Positions 40,025 to 53,370 of a stretch of 64,000 nt of DNA are shown one piece after another. Made by a program: the position numbers and the translations under genes. Below the pieces are notes generated by a model. The model ran no database searches and was not told where the DNA came from. It saw only the letters and a list, made by a program, of their open reading frames with translations. The stretch comes from Temnothorax longispinosus (Eukaryota > Arthropoda > Insecta > Hymenoptera > Formicidae): contig NC_092365.1 in NCBI RefSeq assembly GCF_030848805.1, positions 17,785,049 through 17,849,048 on the forward strand, in the 5' to 3' direction. How positions within the stretch are numbered: the first letter of the stretch is position 1; every line of letters starts with the position of its first letter.

Positions 40025-41267
40025 CACACGCATGTGCATCCATTGTCCGAGACCGAAGTTACACATAAATACAATTTCGCGCACACTTCCTCGCGCTTAT
40101 GGTCGGACGATAAAAAATGTTGGCAGTTGCGGTCACATTTTTACAGCTCTGTGCCTCCCGTGCGAAAATTCCCGCACGCACTTGGCCGGCGCGCCGGTGC
40201 ACGGCTGTCTTCCCGCGCGCAAAAATATCGCTTCTATTAATGCTGAAATATTTAATTTCCCGCATGTGGACAGACAGATGGTAGCCGTGTTTATTGCAAC
40301 AAGTAGAATCCTCTCGTAGGGAAGGGGAAGGGGGACCACTCCAAATTCGCATCCGTGCTCCGCGTAATAGATACTTTGTTAACGAAAACGCTGAAACGCT
40401 CTAATAATTTTTGTGCTCCACGCGAATGAAATGAAGCGGCTTACGCGAATTATGTTCTAACGATCCTGGCGCATAATGTGCAACGTCTGCGTATAACACA
40501 ATACCGTCGTGCAGTTAATCTCAGGCAGTTTACAAACTAAACTCCTAAACTACTAATACTAGACATATAGCAAGCCCTTGATTTTCAGTTAATTTCAAGT
40601 AGAGAAGTGAAATTTACTTAAACAGAATTTTGCCCACCATTGGGTGGAATATTATTACATGTATTATATGGAGCGTAAAGAAATGATGTAAAAAACAACA
40701 TCAACAGCTTCACGCTGCAGGCGCAGCGGAGAGAATTTATATTAATTTTCTTTGTCGAGCGCTTTTGCCTATCAGAATAATGGATTCGGTTACGTCACCT
40801 CGGCATCGCTCAATGTCGATCGCGTTTCCGCGCGAGAAACGAGAAAGAAAAGCCATCGAAACGGCCGTTCAAGGCGCTCGATCGAGCGCGTTGAACGCTT
40901 GTAAATTTCTCGTTGACTCCTGTAAACTTTTCACCGCCGCCGCCGTCTCAGGACGGTGCACATTTCCGCGGCGTATTAACCGATCGACCGAGCGAGGCAA
41001 CGCGACGTGCATATTGTGTAACGCGATCGTGTGCACCGACTTGCATACGATCGTACCCGGGGTGTATCGGTATGCATGTAATGTTAAGGTACAGACGTAT
41101 ATACACATAGACATAGTGCTCTAACAGGCGGGAAACCTCCGTGTTCCGCATGTGTGATCTTACTAATTTCCGGGATCAAACCTTGTCCCCGAGAGGGATG
41201 GATTGAAGATGGGAATCGTGGCAAGCGAGAGACGCGCCAACAGGGAAAGAACGAGAGAGTGAGGCAA

Positions 41268-41271
<4 letters not shown>

Positions 41272-41307
<36 letters not shown>

Positions 41308-41309
41308 AG
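41272..41309. repeat. (GA)n microsatellite with poly-G end
   Basis: A GA run of about 28 bases followed by a run of G. Confidence 0.95.
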
Positions 41310-42077
41310 ATTCGGATAGGTGAGGCTGGCATGGACGTGAACTCGATTAATTAAACTTCGAATTCGCGCCGCTTCGCGGAAATGGAATTATCGCGGCGTA
41401 GTCGACGGCAGCGGCAGCGGCAAATGCATCGGTTTTGGGGACAGCGAGCCGCCGCGTCGACACCAGCATCACCACCACCAGAAGGGTGGTTACGTCTGAA
41501 ACGGGGATCCAACGGCGGTAGGTATTTGGAGATCGAACGGAGTAACAGCTTGCGCCTGTGGAAAGAGCGCGGTGGGAAGGATGTGGAATGGCAAACTAAC
41601 GCGAGCCGACGATATATATTTACGGCCCAAAGCGCGGCGCGGCGCGGTGCGATAGAGAAAAGTTTCGGCAGGGATTCGAGCCGTGAGAATTTAAAATCCC
41701 GCGAATCTGGCTAAGACCGACGGACTTTTCTCCTCCCTCGACTTCGAGTGGCGTTTCAATAATCCGCTTTGGTATCGCGCCGCTTAGCCTCCGCCGAAGC
41801 GAGGAAGAGCCGGGCAGGCGTTTATTAGGTTCTCAAGTCGAGTTCTCTTTGCCGTTGATCGATTGCCGACATCCGCCGTGAGTTGTGAGAAATACCGATT
41901 TCTCTCGCCCGTTACACGTGTATACCAAAATCACTTGGAAAATTGCCCACGTCACGTCTGCGATCGCTCGCGATTTTCTCTTCGGAAATAAGGGAGTTCT
42001 GGTTATAAATTTGAAATACATGAAACTTGAAATAAGGTACGGTCGAGGTATAAATATTCTCACTATGTTTCTTCGCT

Positions 42078-42099
42078 CAATATGCCAAAGGGCATATTG
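42078..42099. repeat. Perfect small hairpin, 9-bp stem
   Basis: CAATATGCC and GGCATATTG flank an AAAG loop. It lies about 280 bases before the hairpin element at 42380. Its role is unknown. Confidence 0.6.
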
Positions 42100-42379
42100 T
42101 TACTAAAATTTAATTTCATTCAATTTAAATACATCTATTATTATCACCGATTACGTATGCTTTTTATGCAATATATTTCATGTAATTTATTTTCTAGGTT
42201 CTAAAATTTCCACTTTTTGTGTTCAATATTCTGTAGATAATTTAAAAAATGCAATAAATTAAAATGCCTGAAAAATGTCTGTAAATAATTAATGGAAAAA
42301 GATCAGTATTTATCTATGTATAATATGTATATACGCATGTAATATATATAATTATGTAATATATAGATTATATAATTAA

Positions 42380-42597
42380 CCCTATTCACTCCAACCGTTT
42401 TTTTCGCCCTTTTAATCCTCGCATCATAATTCACGAACGAATTGACGAAATCTAATGTTCCAAAGCGCAAATTAAAGCTACTACTTTTAGCTTTAATTTG
42501 CGCTTCAGAACATTAAATTTCGTCAATTCGTTCGTGAGTTATGATGCGAGGATTAGAAACTCGTGGGGACACGAAGGGCTGATTGGAGTGAATAGGG
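42380..42597. mobile_element. Hairpin MITE with piggyBac-type TTAA ends
   Basis: A 218-bp element is flanked by TTAA on both sides (42376-42379 and 42598-42601). It starts CCCTATTCACTCC and ends GGAGTGAATAGGG. Nearly the whole element is one inverted repeat: after a weakly matched patch near each end, the arms pair again through AATCCTCGCATCATAA, CACGAACGAATTGACGAAAT and AGCGCAAATTAAAGC, leaving a tiny central loop. TTAA duplication and a CCC start are typical of piggyBac-family transposons. It has no coding capacity. Arm identity looks high, which argues for fairly recent insertion or selection on the fold. If transcribed with the host intron it would form a long RNA hairpin. Confidence 0.85.
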
Positions 42598-45500
42598 TTA
42601 ATTATAATATCAATAATTAACCGTATTTTAAGCATATAAAAGTAAGCGGAGATTATGACTGACTAATAAAGTTGAAGAAACTTATAAAACCTCTCAACTT
42701 TCAGAGTGATGGTTCGATAATCCGCTTATGTCATCGCATTTTTTACAAAAAATCTATGAAAAGTCTACGTCTTTATTGGTATGCTAAAATGAAACTCAGT
42801 AAAGCTGAAGTAATACCTATGCCAAGAGGTATTTGTTATAAACATTAAACATTAAATCTCATCTCATGTCAATCTCGTTATAAAATATTTTCTTTGTTCA
42901 AGTAATCACTAAAATAGTTTAATCACAGGAAAATGTTGGAATATATCGAAAAAGCACAAGTTTATAAAAAGAACGAAAAACTAGGTAAAAAACAGCACAG
43001 AATTAAATATCATGGTAAAAAAGAGCAAACCTAAAGATAAATTACGATCAATTTGATTTCAAATAGAATTGGAACGTGCTTTATGTATAAAAAGAGATCG
43101 GACGATATAATAGAAATTTGGAAACAAATATTTTCCATTTATTTTTACAATAACATTCGTTAGAGGCGAAATGAAAAAACTTCCAAAGGAAAGTGCAGAA
43201 AGGTGAAAAATGAAGTTTGACAGATTTATATCATCTAATCCGTCGCGGGTACTGTGAACGCGATAAAAAAACGACATAGAAGAAAAGGAAGCGTATGTCA
43301 CAGCTTGTATACCTCCTTTCCCCCTTCGTGGCGTAGACAGTGCTGATGATAAAAATCCTTTTGCAGCCGCATAATATCATAATAACTATGTAAATCAGGT
43401 CGTCGTAGCAACCCCGCAAACAGAGAATCGGATATTCGTATGCTAAGCCTCAACCCGTTCTACACATCGTAGCCGCCATTCCGCTTTGACATGCGCTATT
43501 CGCTGTTATATATCCATATATCTGCTGTTACCTCGACAACGAGCCGGGCTTTCGTAAAAAAGCATTATTTAACTATGTACTTTTTCAGTATTAACAGTTG
43601 CCGGCTATGGTGACATCAAACAAATCCTCTCTTGCAAAAACGCCGGAGCGTGCGAAAAGTGATGTGTGTGGAGGTAATACGCGTATTGTGTATCGAAAAT
43701 CGCTTAACTTTGATAAAAAATCCAACTGTCAAACAAAATTGCAGTGTAATTCAAAAGATTTTATATTGTAACGGAAATGTATGCGTGTTCAACATTTGTC
43801 GATGTCTTTGTTAGTAAATGACTCTATCGAATTATAAAGAAGAGTTAAACATTTATCGAGCGAGTTCAAGAAAAGTTTTAAAAAGCGACTTTGCCAGGAT
43901 CATATTTACATTGAGAGAAGTTCGAGATAAGTACAGAGGAAGAGCTCGCGCGAATAGAAATTTTAAGAAAACTTGAAACAAGACGTGCATAAAAGCTTTA
44001 AAAATATCTAGCATAATATTTACAGAAGGACCAAACATTTAGTACTGCATATATTCTATAAAAAAGCATAATGAAATATTGTACTACTCAAGAAGTTCAT
44101 CCAAGAAAATATAGAAAATATGAAACATAATAAATCTTTTGAAAAATACCTATAACAATTTTTTTGTTTTTCACGTGTCATACTTTTACTTTCTAAAAAT
44201 TATCCTATATATTATATTTATGTTTGAAACAATTTTTTTCAAAGTACGCAAGGTTTTGGAATTCTAATTCTATTTTTCTCAAAATTGCACAGTGTCTGAC
44301 TGTTTTTATTCTTTTACTCCTTAATTATTCTTGTTCTTCATATAAACCTCGTTAATAATAAAACCGCGGAAATTCGATGCGCGTCGTACAGTATCAAAAA
44401 AAATTTTTACTTGCAATGAAGACTAGAGCTTTTACGGTCGTACACAATGAAAAATGTTTAAAGGCGATTACGTGTCTCTCCGAGTTGACCATAATCGTGC
44501 ATAAACATAGCGCTTCGACAATGAACCGAGCGCCACAATGGATTTAATAAGCAGTTGTAAACGCGTTACAACCGGTCGACAACGCGGTTGAATGAGACTT
44601 TAAACGATGTGCATGCAGATGGTGCCCTCTTCTGCAAAGTCGATGCGCAGCATTTATTAATCGTAAGCTTTATGTAATTACCTTTTGTACGTCAATCATT
44701 GTGCATTGTATGTTGCATTATATTACGTTCCGTACCGAAACTTCGCGTTGTAATTAGTCGTTATGTCGATTATTACGTAACATGAACTCTCGCATTTCAT
44801 TGACACAATAACATAACATAAAGCGATACAATATAACAGTTTTGATGTAATCGTTCGTAATATTATTTAAGAAATGGCGTAAAAGGATTGAAACAACCTT
44901 TTCAGTTACTCGTAAGAGGGAGGAGTCATATTCGCGGTATAATTACCATATGTAGCGCGGAAATCTTACATGAGGTACGCTAATTAATCTAATGCAGATA
45001 CACGCACGAATATATTGCATCGCATTAGCCTCTTACGGAACTTCGTGCTTTAGTCTGACTGGAGAGTATTACGAGACACCTTCTTGTGCGAATGACATAA
45101 GATGTAGCGGAGACGTCGGCCATATAATTTGTCAGGACTTTAAAATATACACGTTCGTAAATATTTTGTCAAAAGCATAAGTTCATTATACATTTTAAGG
45201 TGGATATTTGAGAAGTATATTGCGTCGCTTAAAAATACATGTCACTTCTGACGAAGTTTCTTGTTTCGTCAAAGATCGAGGTCTCCACTGCATTTCTGTT
45301 AAACTTAACATTAATTACCGCGGAACTGCGGAGAATATTATTTTACTTTAGCAATCGTCAAATATCGCGTAATCACGCAAACATTAATAAGATCGTTCAG
45401 GCAAATTTATCGAGAAGATTGTTTATATTTTACCGCGGCGCGGCGGAACGATACGACATTGACATAGTGATACCGAGGAATATTCGCCAAATATGCTGGA

Positions 45501-46711
45501 GGGTTTAATAAATGCAAGATGATACCGAAGTTTCGCGATGAAAGTTAAGCGCTGTTCGCGAGAACGACGCGAGGGCAGCGGCGACGAATACGGAGGCGAA
45601 GAAGGCGAAGCCCGTCGTCTGCGAGTCGAGCGTGGCAGCCGAACTTCCGGTGTCGTCGTTTTTTTCGCAAATTAATGCTTTCGCTCGAGATAAAAATTTG
45701 CTGAGCCTCGCGCGCACCGAAAAAAGAAAAAGAGAAATATTTACCCTTCCGACGAGCGAGAAGTTGGCCGTGCCTCGCCCCTCCTATCCTCCTCCTTATC
45801 ACGGAAGTTGGCTATTCTGTCGTAATAACCGGGAACTTTGTTAAACTCTCGTTTAAGGAAAATCTCACTTTCCCGGAGCTCTTCTCCGGGACATTAATGG
45901 CCCGATTCATCCCGCCTATCCGCGGCTGTCCTTATTAACTTGACCTAACGCAATACACGTCTCAGCGTGTCAGCAACAGTGTAAAACGAGTGTTTAGGGA
46001 GTCAAAGACGAATCGAGTAGTTAATGCCGGACCGGCGATCGCGGAACGATTTAAGCGAGCCGTTAGCATGCCAAGTACGATAAAATTTGCATAGAACGCG
46101 GAACAGACTCCGGTCGCTCGGTCTGTACTCGCGTTATATCGAGATAAAGATTCAAATTTCGCACACCCCGACTTTGCTCATCCCCGACACGCTGTCGTCG
46201 AATTGGTAACTCCCTCGCAACGAGGATTTGCGCCATGCTGTTGTCGTATTTGGAAACGCGGATATTCCAACGCGGATATCTCGTTAAGTAATTGACTCCA
46301 CTGAATCCTCGCAAAACTTTTCTCTATAAAAATATCAATAACTAACATATAGATCATCCTTTTTTTTAAACAATATGACAAAGAAAATTTTTATCTCCGT
46401 GACTAACCTGCTTGTAAAAAATGACCTAAATTCATTATTATGCAATTAAAAGTTTAGTCAAGTTTTTAAAGAGATAGCAAATTTCTAAAAATTTTATATT
46501 TTTTAATATCTATTTTTCAAAAAGTTAAACCAATTTCACGGGGCATCGTGCGATCATTTTTACTCTGCTCCTATCAATAATCTTAGCGTGAATTTTCCGT
46601 TATAACGTAGGAAAACGGGTGAAATCAATTTTACACAGCATGCTCTCATCGTTATTATCGTGTTGTCAATTTCTCATTCTATCGCGACTACTAATAATAT
46701 TTCTTATCGGC

Positions 46712-46836
46712 CTGTTGACGTGTTAGAAAGGTGTCAAGAAGGTGTGAAGAGGATTTAAGTTTCTAGTAAGTTCTTGCGGACGTGCGATCACTTAAATCTA
46801 AATCTTCTTAACTCCTTAACATTAACACGTCAACAG
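46712..46836. repeat. 125-bp fold-back with perfect 14-bp outer arms
   Basis: CTGTTGACGTGTTA at 46712-46725 is matched perfectly by TAACACGTCAACAG at 46823-46836. Further in, GAAGAGGATTTAAGT roughly pairs with ACTTAAATCTAAATCTTC. The shape suggests a short non-autonomous DNA element. No clear target duplication was found. Confidence 0.6.
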
Positions 46837-48309
46837 TACGTGATACAGATGCATCGTGATAGACATATACATACAAATAAAATATCCAAAATGTTTGCGT
46901 ATGTATTAATTTGATTGAAATATTTCGCAGTAAAATCTTATTCTTTTATATGTATATTTTCACAAGGATTAAAGGGCGGCAATCGCTTTTTACAAACTAA
47001 GTCTATCCCGCACGACCCGATAGCGATTGATTTAGGCGCATTGCGATGCATTTTGCGTATCGACGAGACACGCGCTCGAAATAAGAGGATCATTTGTCGA
47101 ATGCGCGATCTGCAGCGCGCACTGTAGCTGGAGTACTTTGGTTTCTCTCGTGCGTGACGGCCCCATCTCTATACAGCCCCGTGATTCCCCATTCACGATA
47201 ACCCACTCGCGCGGCGCGGGAACATCGTGTGTAACTGCATCGACACGTAGAAACATTCCTCCCTCTTTCAACCTGCGATCTCCCGGGGTGGATCACCGGT
47301 ATCGGCTCTACGTGTCGGTACGTACCTTCAGCGGATAGTGTCTGTAAGATCTCTAAAATACGTCGAACGATATTTCGTACTGTCAGACGTCGCGGCTCCT
47401 CCTCCTCGTCGTCGTCGTCGTCGTTTCTGGCAGCCGCACGCCGATTTCGATCTTGGGAGGTCCCCATTTCCCTTCGCGCGCGCGTTCGTTTTCCGACGTT
47501 TTGCTCGAACTCAAAAATTCCGTGCAAGGCGTCCGAGATTTATGTTTCAGCGCGCGAAAAACTCGAGTTAGATCGCGGCGCTATTGTTGATCGTTGGAAA
47601 TCGGACATTGCACGCCAACGAATCGGTCCCCTTTATTTGTGAATATTGCCAATCGTCCTGGATCGCCAATCTCGTTCGGTCCCTCTACATTTTATTTCGA
47701 TTCGAAAATTTCATTCGTATAGCACGGTGCCTCGGTATTTACGGTCGATGTGAAAACTGCGATAACTCGGCAAAGTTATTACTCACACGCGGTACGCGGT
47801 ATAGATATTGTCTTTCTTTAGTTGTTTTTAACTATCGGCCAGTCGAGTCGTTCGCCTAACGAGAGTTCGGTACCGTACGTGTAATTCATCATGCAATTCA
47901 CGAGTAACGAGACAATTGACCCTCAATACATTCGTGACATGATGTTCTTCATTTATTAGATCGGTAAATTCATTCGTCAAGATCAATGAATAACGAAGGA
48001 AGAACATTTGTTGAATGAAATCGTATAATTATGCAGAATGGAAAGGTACAATTATCGTTTGTGGTAACTTCTTTCATTTCTGTAACGCTTAAAATCGTAT
48101 TCATGAAGTTTCATGAATTGCATTGACCTCTTCCTCTCCACTTTTAAATTGTGTTCCGCACCTTCCTCACTTTTCCACCCAACTCCGTTTCTATTATTCT
48201 GAAAACGTCGATCTTATCGAAACCGAGTAATTTCGCAGAAATTTTATATAACAATCCTAGAGATTTATTACATAACTTTCGCAGTTATTTATGTATCATG
48301 AGCTTTTTG

Positions 48310-48327
48310 AAAAAAAAAAAAAAAAAA
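48310..48327. repeat. Poly(A) run of 18
   Basis: An uninterrupted A tract. No retroposed gene was recognised upstream of it. Confidence 0.85.
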
Positions 48328-51300
48328 TGCTCCGATTTGACGGATTTATCGCTCGATTGGGATACGTAATGTTCACATGTATCACGAGTACAATATTGTT
48401 TGGTTTAACATCGTCGTATACGCCCGAATTCTCTCAAATTCTTTACAACGTCACGGTATGGTACAGCCATTTATTTTGATATCAAGTTTCTCGCCCTGGA
48501 GGCTTCCCGCAGAGAAACTGCTACAGAAACGCGGTGCAGCCGTTCTATCGCGTTCGAATCTCGATTGCTTAAAGTCGCTAACGTAGTTACGTATTTTACG
48601 ACGCGGAAGGAAATAACAACCCCCTCGTTGGTCTCATGCCTTACCTTTACTACTGACCGCCGCAACTTGTATTCGCTGCCGTACGCGCGACACCTTACAA
48701 ACAATCGTGATCGCAAAAAGCAAAATGTAAAATTATAAATACGTTTTAAATACTGCCGCCGTGTAAAATTGATGCACTAACAATTATAAAATAAGCATGA
48801 AAACCGACAGTGTGGAAATAAAACAGTGGGTATTAAAAATTGAATTAAAATTGCATTGTAATTTACAAACCGGAAATAATTTTCATTAAACAATTTAATA
48901 CCTACACACTTGTATTTCTCAAGAATTTACATTCGGAATGTCATGCACCAAAAACTGTAAATTATAAGAGAAATAGAATATATAAGAAATTAAAAAATGT
49001 TTTAAGAGACTTTTCTATATTCAAATATATATGTATGTATATAATTATTTTATTTTGAATATTTTTGTAAAATTTTGTCAAGTTAATGCTTTAGATTTTA
49101 CGAATTTTTAAGTTTTTTTAACGAACTAGTTTTAAATGGAAACGGTAACAAGTTGTTCGAGTGTAACTACGAAATCTGACACCTGATTTTTGACGTTTAG
49201 TTATTCGATTATATATAGGATTTCCATGTTTCCATCGCATACGCGCGCATACGTTCCATCAAACTTTTGCTTGAAAATTCGAAACGATTTTTTGATATTT
49301 CAAATAGTTTCGGGGATATTCGCCCATTACAGTTATTCCCTTCGCTCACATCTGAACAAACTGTATCTTGAATTGCACATGCCGAACGTAAACATTTTCC
49401 TACAAAATGTAATACACCGATAGGTTAATATATTCTTACAATAACCATCTTTTACGTAAAATCGAATATTTGAAGGAGTTTCTTCCCTCGAGCTAAAAAT
49501 TCGATAGCCTCGTCCCAAGCAATCTTTTAAATTTCGCTTTAAAATTGCATAAATCACACTTCTCTCGTAAAGAAATCTGTAAAGGCGACCACGTAAATAA
49601 TTTGTAGCGTGCTCGTCTCGTAAACTAAGACGCGACAAAACAACGACGGAGAGATCAATTTTCCCGACAAAGCGCGCCTTTTATTTTTCACGTGATTATC
49701 GGTGAGAGAGCCGATGTCGAGAGGCAAAAGTGAAAGCCGATCCCCGCTCTTCGATCGGCATTCCGGAGTCTACAGAAACGAGCGGCACTCGAGTACGGGA
49801 GCGCGGATGCCAAGTACCGTAACTTGTACCGCGAAGAGATTGAATTATTTTTCTCCTGGAATAATTTCGCCATAAAATAAGACCGGTACGAGTGTGCGTG
49901 CGCGCGCCCACACGTACATCCATACCCTACACGCCTACTGCTCGCGGCATCATCCCTCTCGAGAGAAGCAAAATCTCTCTAGTTCCTCTCCCTCTTTCTC
50001 TCTTTCTCCCTATCTCTCCCCGATCTTCCCATCTCATCTCTTCCCCGTAGACGGGGCCACTCGAAGCGAGTAACGTCGCTATCTTCCCCCACGTCTCCTT
50101 ATATTACATTCTGGATACGGCCGCGGGGACGTCGGCGGTGGAAGCTGAAAATACCTTTCCTCTCCTGTTTCTGTCAGTGAATATCTTATCATAATACCAT
50201 CGGCGCTCCGTTTCTCCGAGACGGACCTCACAAACCAACGCTAACACTTTCGACACGTCTAACTCATAGTCTTTCGTCCGTCGGCGTTCTCGTCCAGCCT
50301 CGTCACACAGGAAACGGTCAGAAAGGTCCGAGTAGAGTTTCTACATATCTCAGAATATCACACGTTTTCGGATTGGCTGGACACAGTTTGCTGTCGCGGC
50401 TTCTTCCGTTCGATGCAAACCGCGATGGAAGGCCGGCGCGGCGGATGTTGCCGCGCCCGATGCACCACCCAGAAGCATGACCCGGCGATGAGATGGTATT
50501 TGCAAACTTTGACTTCGCGCATGTTTCAATATTGCGCCACGTGCCGTGCCTGCGATACAGCTGAATGTTGTTCGCTTAAACTTCTCGCTTCTTTCGTCCC
50601 CGCGCCTCCATCGCAACCCGCGCGGCAAGAGAGACGGTTTCTTGCTTATAAAAGTGTGTAGCGCCTCGTAATACTTTCCGCTTCGATCTGCGCGTTAGGT
50701 TATTTTCTTTTTCTCAGGCGCCCCCGTGTTCGCCGGCTCGATTTTACGGTCCCGGCCCGGTAGGAAGAATCGCCCGGTACTTTCGTAAAATAAAGCCGGT
50801 GCACATTGTTCTCGGGAGCGAGCAGAATGAATCAAGAAGAATGAATCTAGACTCTTTTATTGTAGGAAAATTGGACAACTCGGGAGATCAATTACGTAAT
50901 TTTCCTCTAGAAGTAGAAGGATGATAAGCGAAAATCTCCACGTAAATTTGCTAAGATCGCGTAAGTTCTTTCAACGTTAAATAATGAGATCCCGTGAGAT
51001 GGCGTGAGATTTCAAGCAGCCAAAAGGGAAAAGGGGACAAGTTCACTAACAATTATATAATTACCTACCAGATGTGACAGTTGAAGTTCTCTCAGATCTT
51101 AATGACATAATCGGAAATTAAGGAACGCTTTTATAACACGTAATATGTACAAACTTCCCGTATAGTAGCTCCAATGCAGTTGATAAATGTGTAATTTCCC
51201 CCGTTAATTATCTTAATTCAGATTTCAGTACAATATGCGTTATAAGCTACAGCAATGTTCAAATCACTTTGTACGAGGAATTTGCGTTAAATACACACAC

Positions 51301-52899
51301 GCGTTGCACACGTGAGTGCGTATTTGAGCTTATTGTAAGCTGTGGTTATGGTGTATTCGCGAAAAGCCAGGAAGGTATTCACAATATATTTTAGATTAAC
51401 GCTATTGTGATGAAGAATTCATCAACGCCTCTCCATAGATGGCGTTTTGATGAATATTCATTATTATATTCCTCATTTATATCAGTCTTGTAACGCGTCC
51501 CGCGATTCTTATGCATAGGAACAACTCGGTGCATCACCATCCACGTCAACGCGAGCTGCAATTTGGGGCTTGACAGGAAATTAAAACTATACTTCACCGT
51601 TCGAGATACGGTATTATATGCGTCAACAAGCCGTTAATCGCTGCTATTGCGTTGTCACGTGCGTTTTAACGAGAGTCAACGAATCATGAACATCGAAGCA
51701 CTGTGCGTCTGCCTCGAGTGGCATAAAATATTTGTCAAAGCGACAACGCGCGCTAAGCCTCGTATAAAATAACGATTTATCGGCGGGGCCGAATATTTAT
51801 ACCATTATTTTACGTATATGAAAATGGAAAGTTGAATGAACGATATTAGTTTCATATAATCTCGCTGCGACGACGCGATGTATCGTTTGCACACGACGTA
51901 TCACTGAAGCGTCAATAACGCACTGCGAAATATTTATTTTAATCATCGCGCATATATAGGGATGTACGGATGTAATTGCGAAACACGTTCAAATTTCGCG
52001 TGTACAGTAAGCACGATAATTGCAATTTTCGATATTCGTAACGCGAAACCCTCGAATAACCCGGATATTTCGTGCGAGATATTTTATTTTTTTCAAAAAT
52101 TGCAACAATTCGCAATATTTTTTAGAGTTATCTCGACGTTTCGGGGATAACTCGTCCAATGTTACAGTTGATACACGCTATATAGATGACATTAGATGCT
52201 TTATGTGTTTTTAATTACCCCACTTAAGGGAGTTCTCTCGTCCCCAGTCGTTATTTTAAGTCTTCCATTGTTCCACGGTTATAAATTATTTAAGTTCACG
52301 CGCAGCCTAGCCACCTAAATTATAATTGTACCCGGGAGGGAACTGTTCTCCAGGGAACATTTGATTGATCAATAAAGGCAATTGATCTATTGTGGTTAAG
52401 CCATTACTATGTGTTGCCTACTCTACGACCAATTCAATTCAACATTCAGTGATGAACAACATCATAACTCGACATGATACCTTGCAGTATAACTTTCAAT
52501 GCTTATTATATATGTATAATTCGATTCCGCAGTTTAATCGGTTCATAATTTTTAATATTCGACATTTTATTACCAAGATATATAAATATTAAAAAGTTGA
52601 CAAACGTGATGTCTTCTCTCAAACATTTTGTTGGAAAATTGCTCTGTATCTGTTAAAAAATGTCATTAAAACTATACAATCACGTTTCAGAAAGCTTCAT
52701 GCAATTTAACTTTTATCCAGGCAACTTGTTTCTAAATGTAAATGATAACGAAAGTAAAACATTTACTCCTCTCTTTTAGAATTTTCCTTAAAAGGACTAT
52801 CAGTTAAAATTTTATAAGGTATCGGCGTTGCTTGTGTAAGGCTCTCAGAATGCTTGAACTTAATTAGGAGCATAACGCGAAGCTTCTTTTGGTTCGCAG

Positions 52900-52997
52900 A
52901 TGTGCCGAGCTTCTCCGAGCCGATCGGCAACGTGACCGCCGCTATTGGCAAAGAGGTCGCCCTCTCCTGTACCATCAGGAAAGTGGGAAATTACAAG
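52900..52997 (+). CDS. DIP/lachesin-like Ig protein: first half of Ig domain 1
   Basis: The exon follows the acceptor GGTTCGCAG (AG at 52898-52899) and ends at AAG before the donor GTAAGC (52998). It translates as (D)VPSFSEPIGNVTAAIGK followed by EVALSCTIRKVGNYK. The pattern PxFxxPIxNVTxxxGxxVxLSC, then xVGxYK, is the A to C strand region of the first Ig domain in insect DIP (Dpr-interacting protein) and lachesin-type cell-surface proteins, where the next residues are usually VAW. The Cys is the B-strand half of the domain disulphide, and NVT is an N-glycosylation sequon. These proteins have three Ig domains, are often GPI-anchored, and pair with Dpr partners to specify synapses. The exon enters in phase 1 and exits in phase 0. 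The rest of the domain (VAW, the second Cys) and domains 2-3 must lie past the window. Which DIP it is cannot be settled from 33 residues. Confidence 0.8.
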
Positions 52998-53348
52998 GTA
53001 AGCAGCCGGTGAATTTTCGCAAGAAACGTGGCTCGGTTCGGCTCGGCGCGGCGCGGCGCGGCGCAACGCGTTGACGCTCGCGGCGGAGCAAGCACCGGGC
53101 GCTAATTAGCCGACTTGGAAACGCATAAGCGCACGTTGCTAGAGCGATAAGAGAATCTGAAATTCGGGTAATCCCGCGGAAATAAATGGGTCGCCCCGGG
53201 CTGGTTCTGGCAGATGTCAGCGTGCCAGCGTCTTTTTGCGCGCTCCGCCCGCAGTTTCTTGTATTTTTCCGCGAGCGCGAGTTTTCCGCTCGAAATAAGC
53301 AAATAACACGACGATATAAATGACGAGAAAATGCTATACATGCCGATT

Positions 53349-53370
53349 CTTATTATTATTATTATTATTA
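53349..53370. repeat. (TTA)7 microsatellite
   Basis: A TTA trinucleotide run of about seven units. Confidence 0.9.

Larger units (their letters stand above)
33772..52899 (+). other. Candidate 19.1-kb intron of the DIP/lachesin-like gene
   Basis: It runs from the donor GT at 33772 to the acceptor AG at 52898-52899 (preceded by CTTCTTTTGGTTCGC). It holds a (TA)n tract, CpG islands near 36.1-36.5, 40.0, 41.3-41.8, 45.5-45.9, 47.3-47.6 and 50.0-50.8 kb, a piggyBac-type hairpin element at 42.4 kb, fold-backs and a double E-box. I see no exon inside that I can assign. Alternative start exons or conserved enhancers could be hidden here. Confidence 0.5.
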
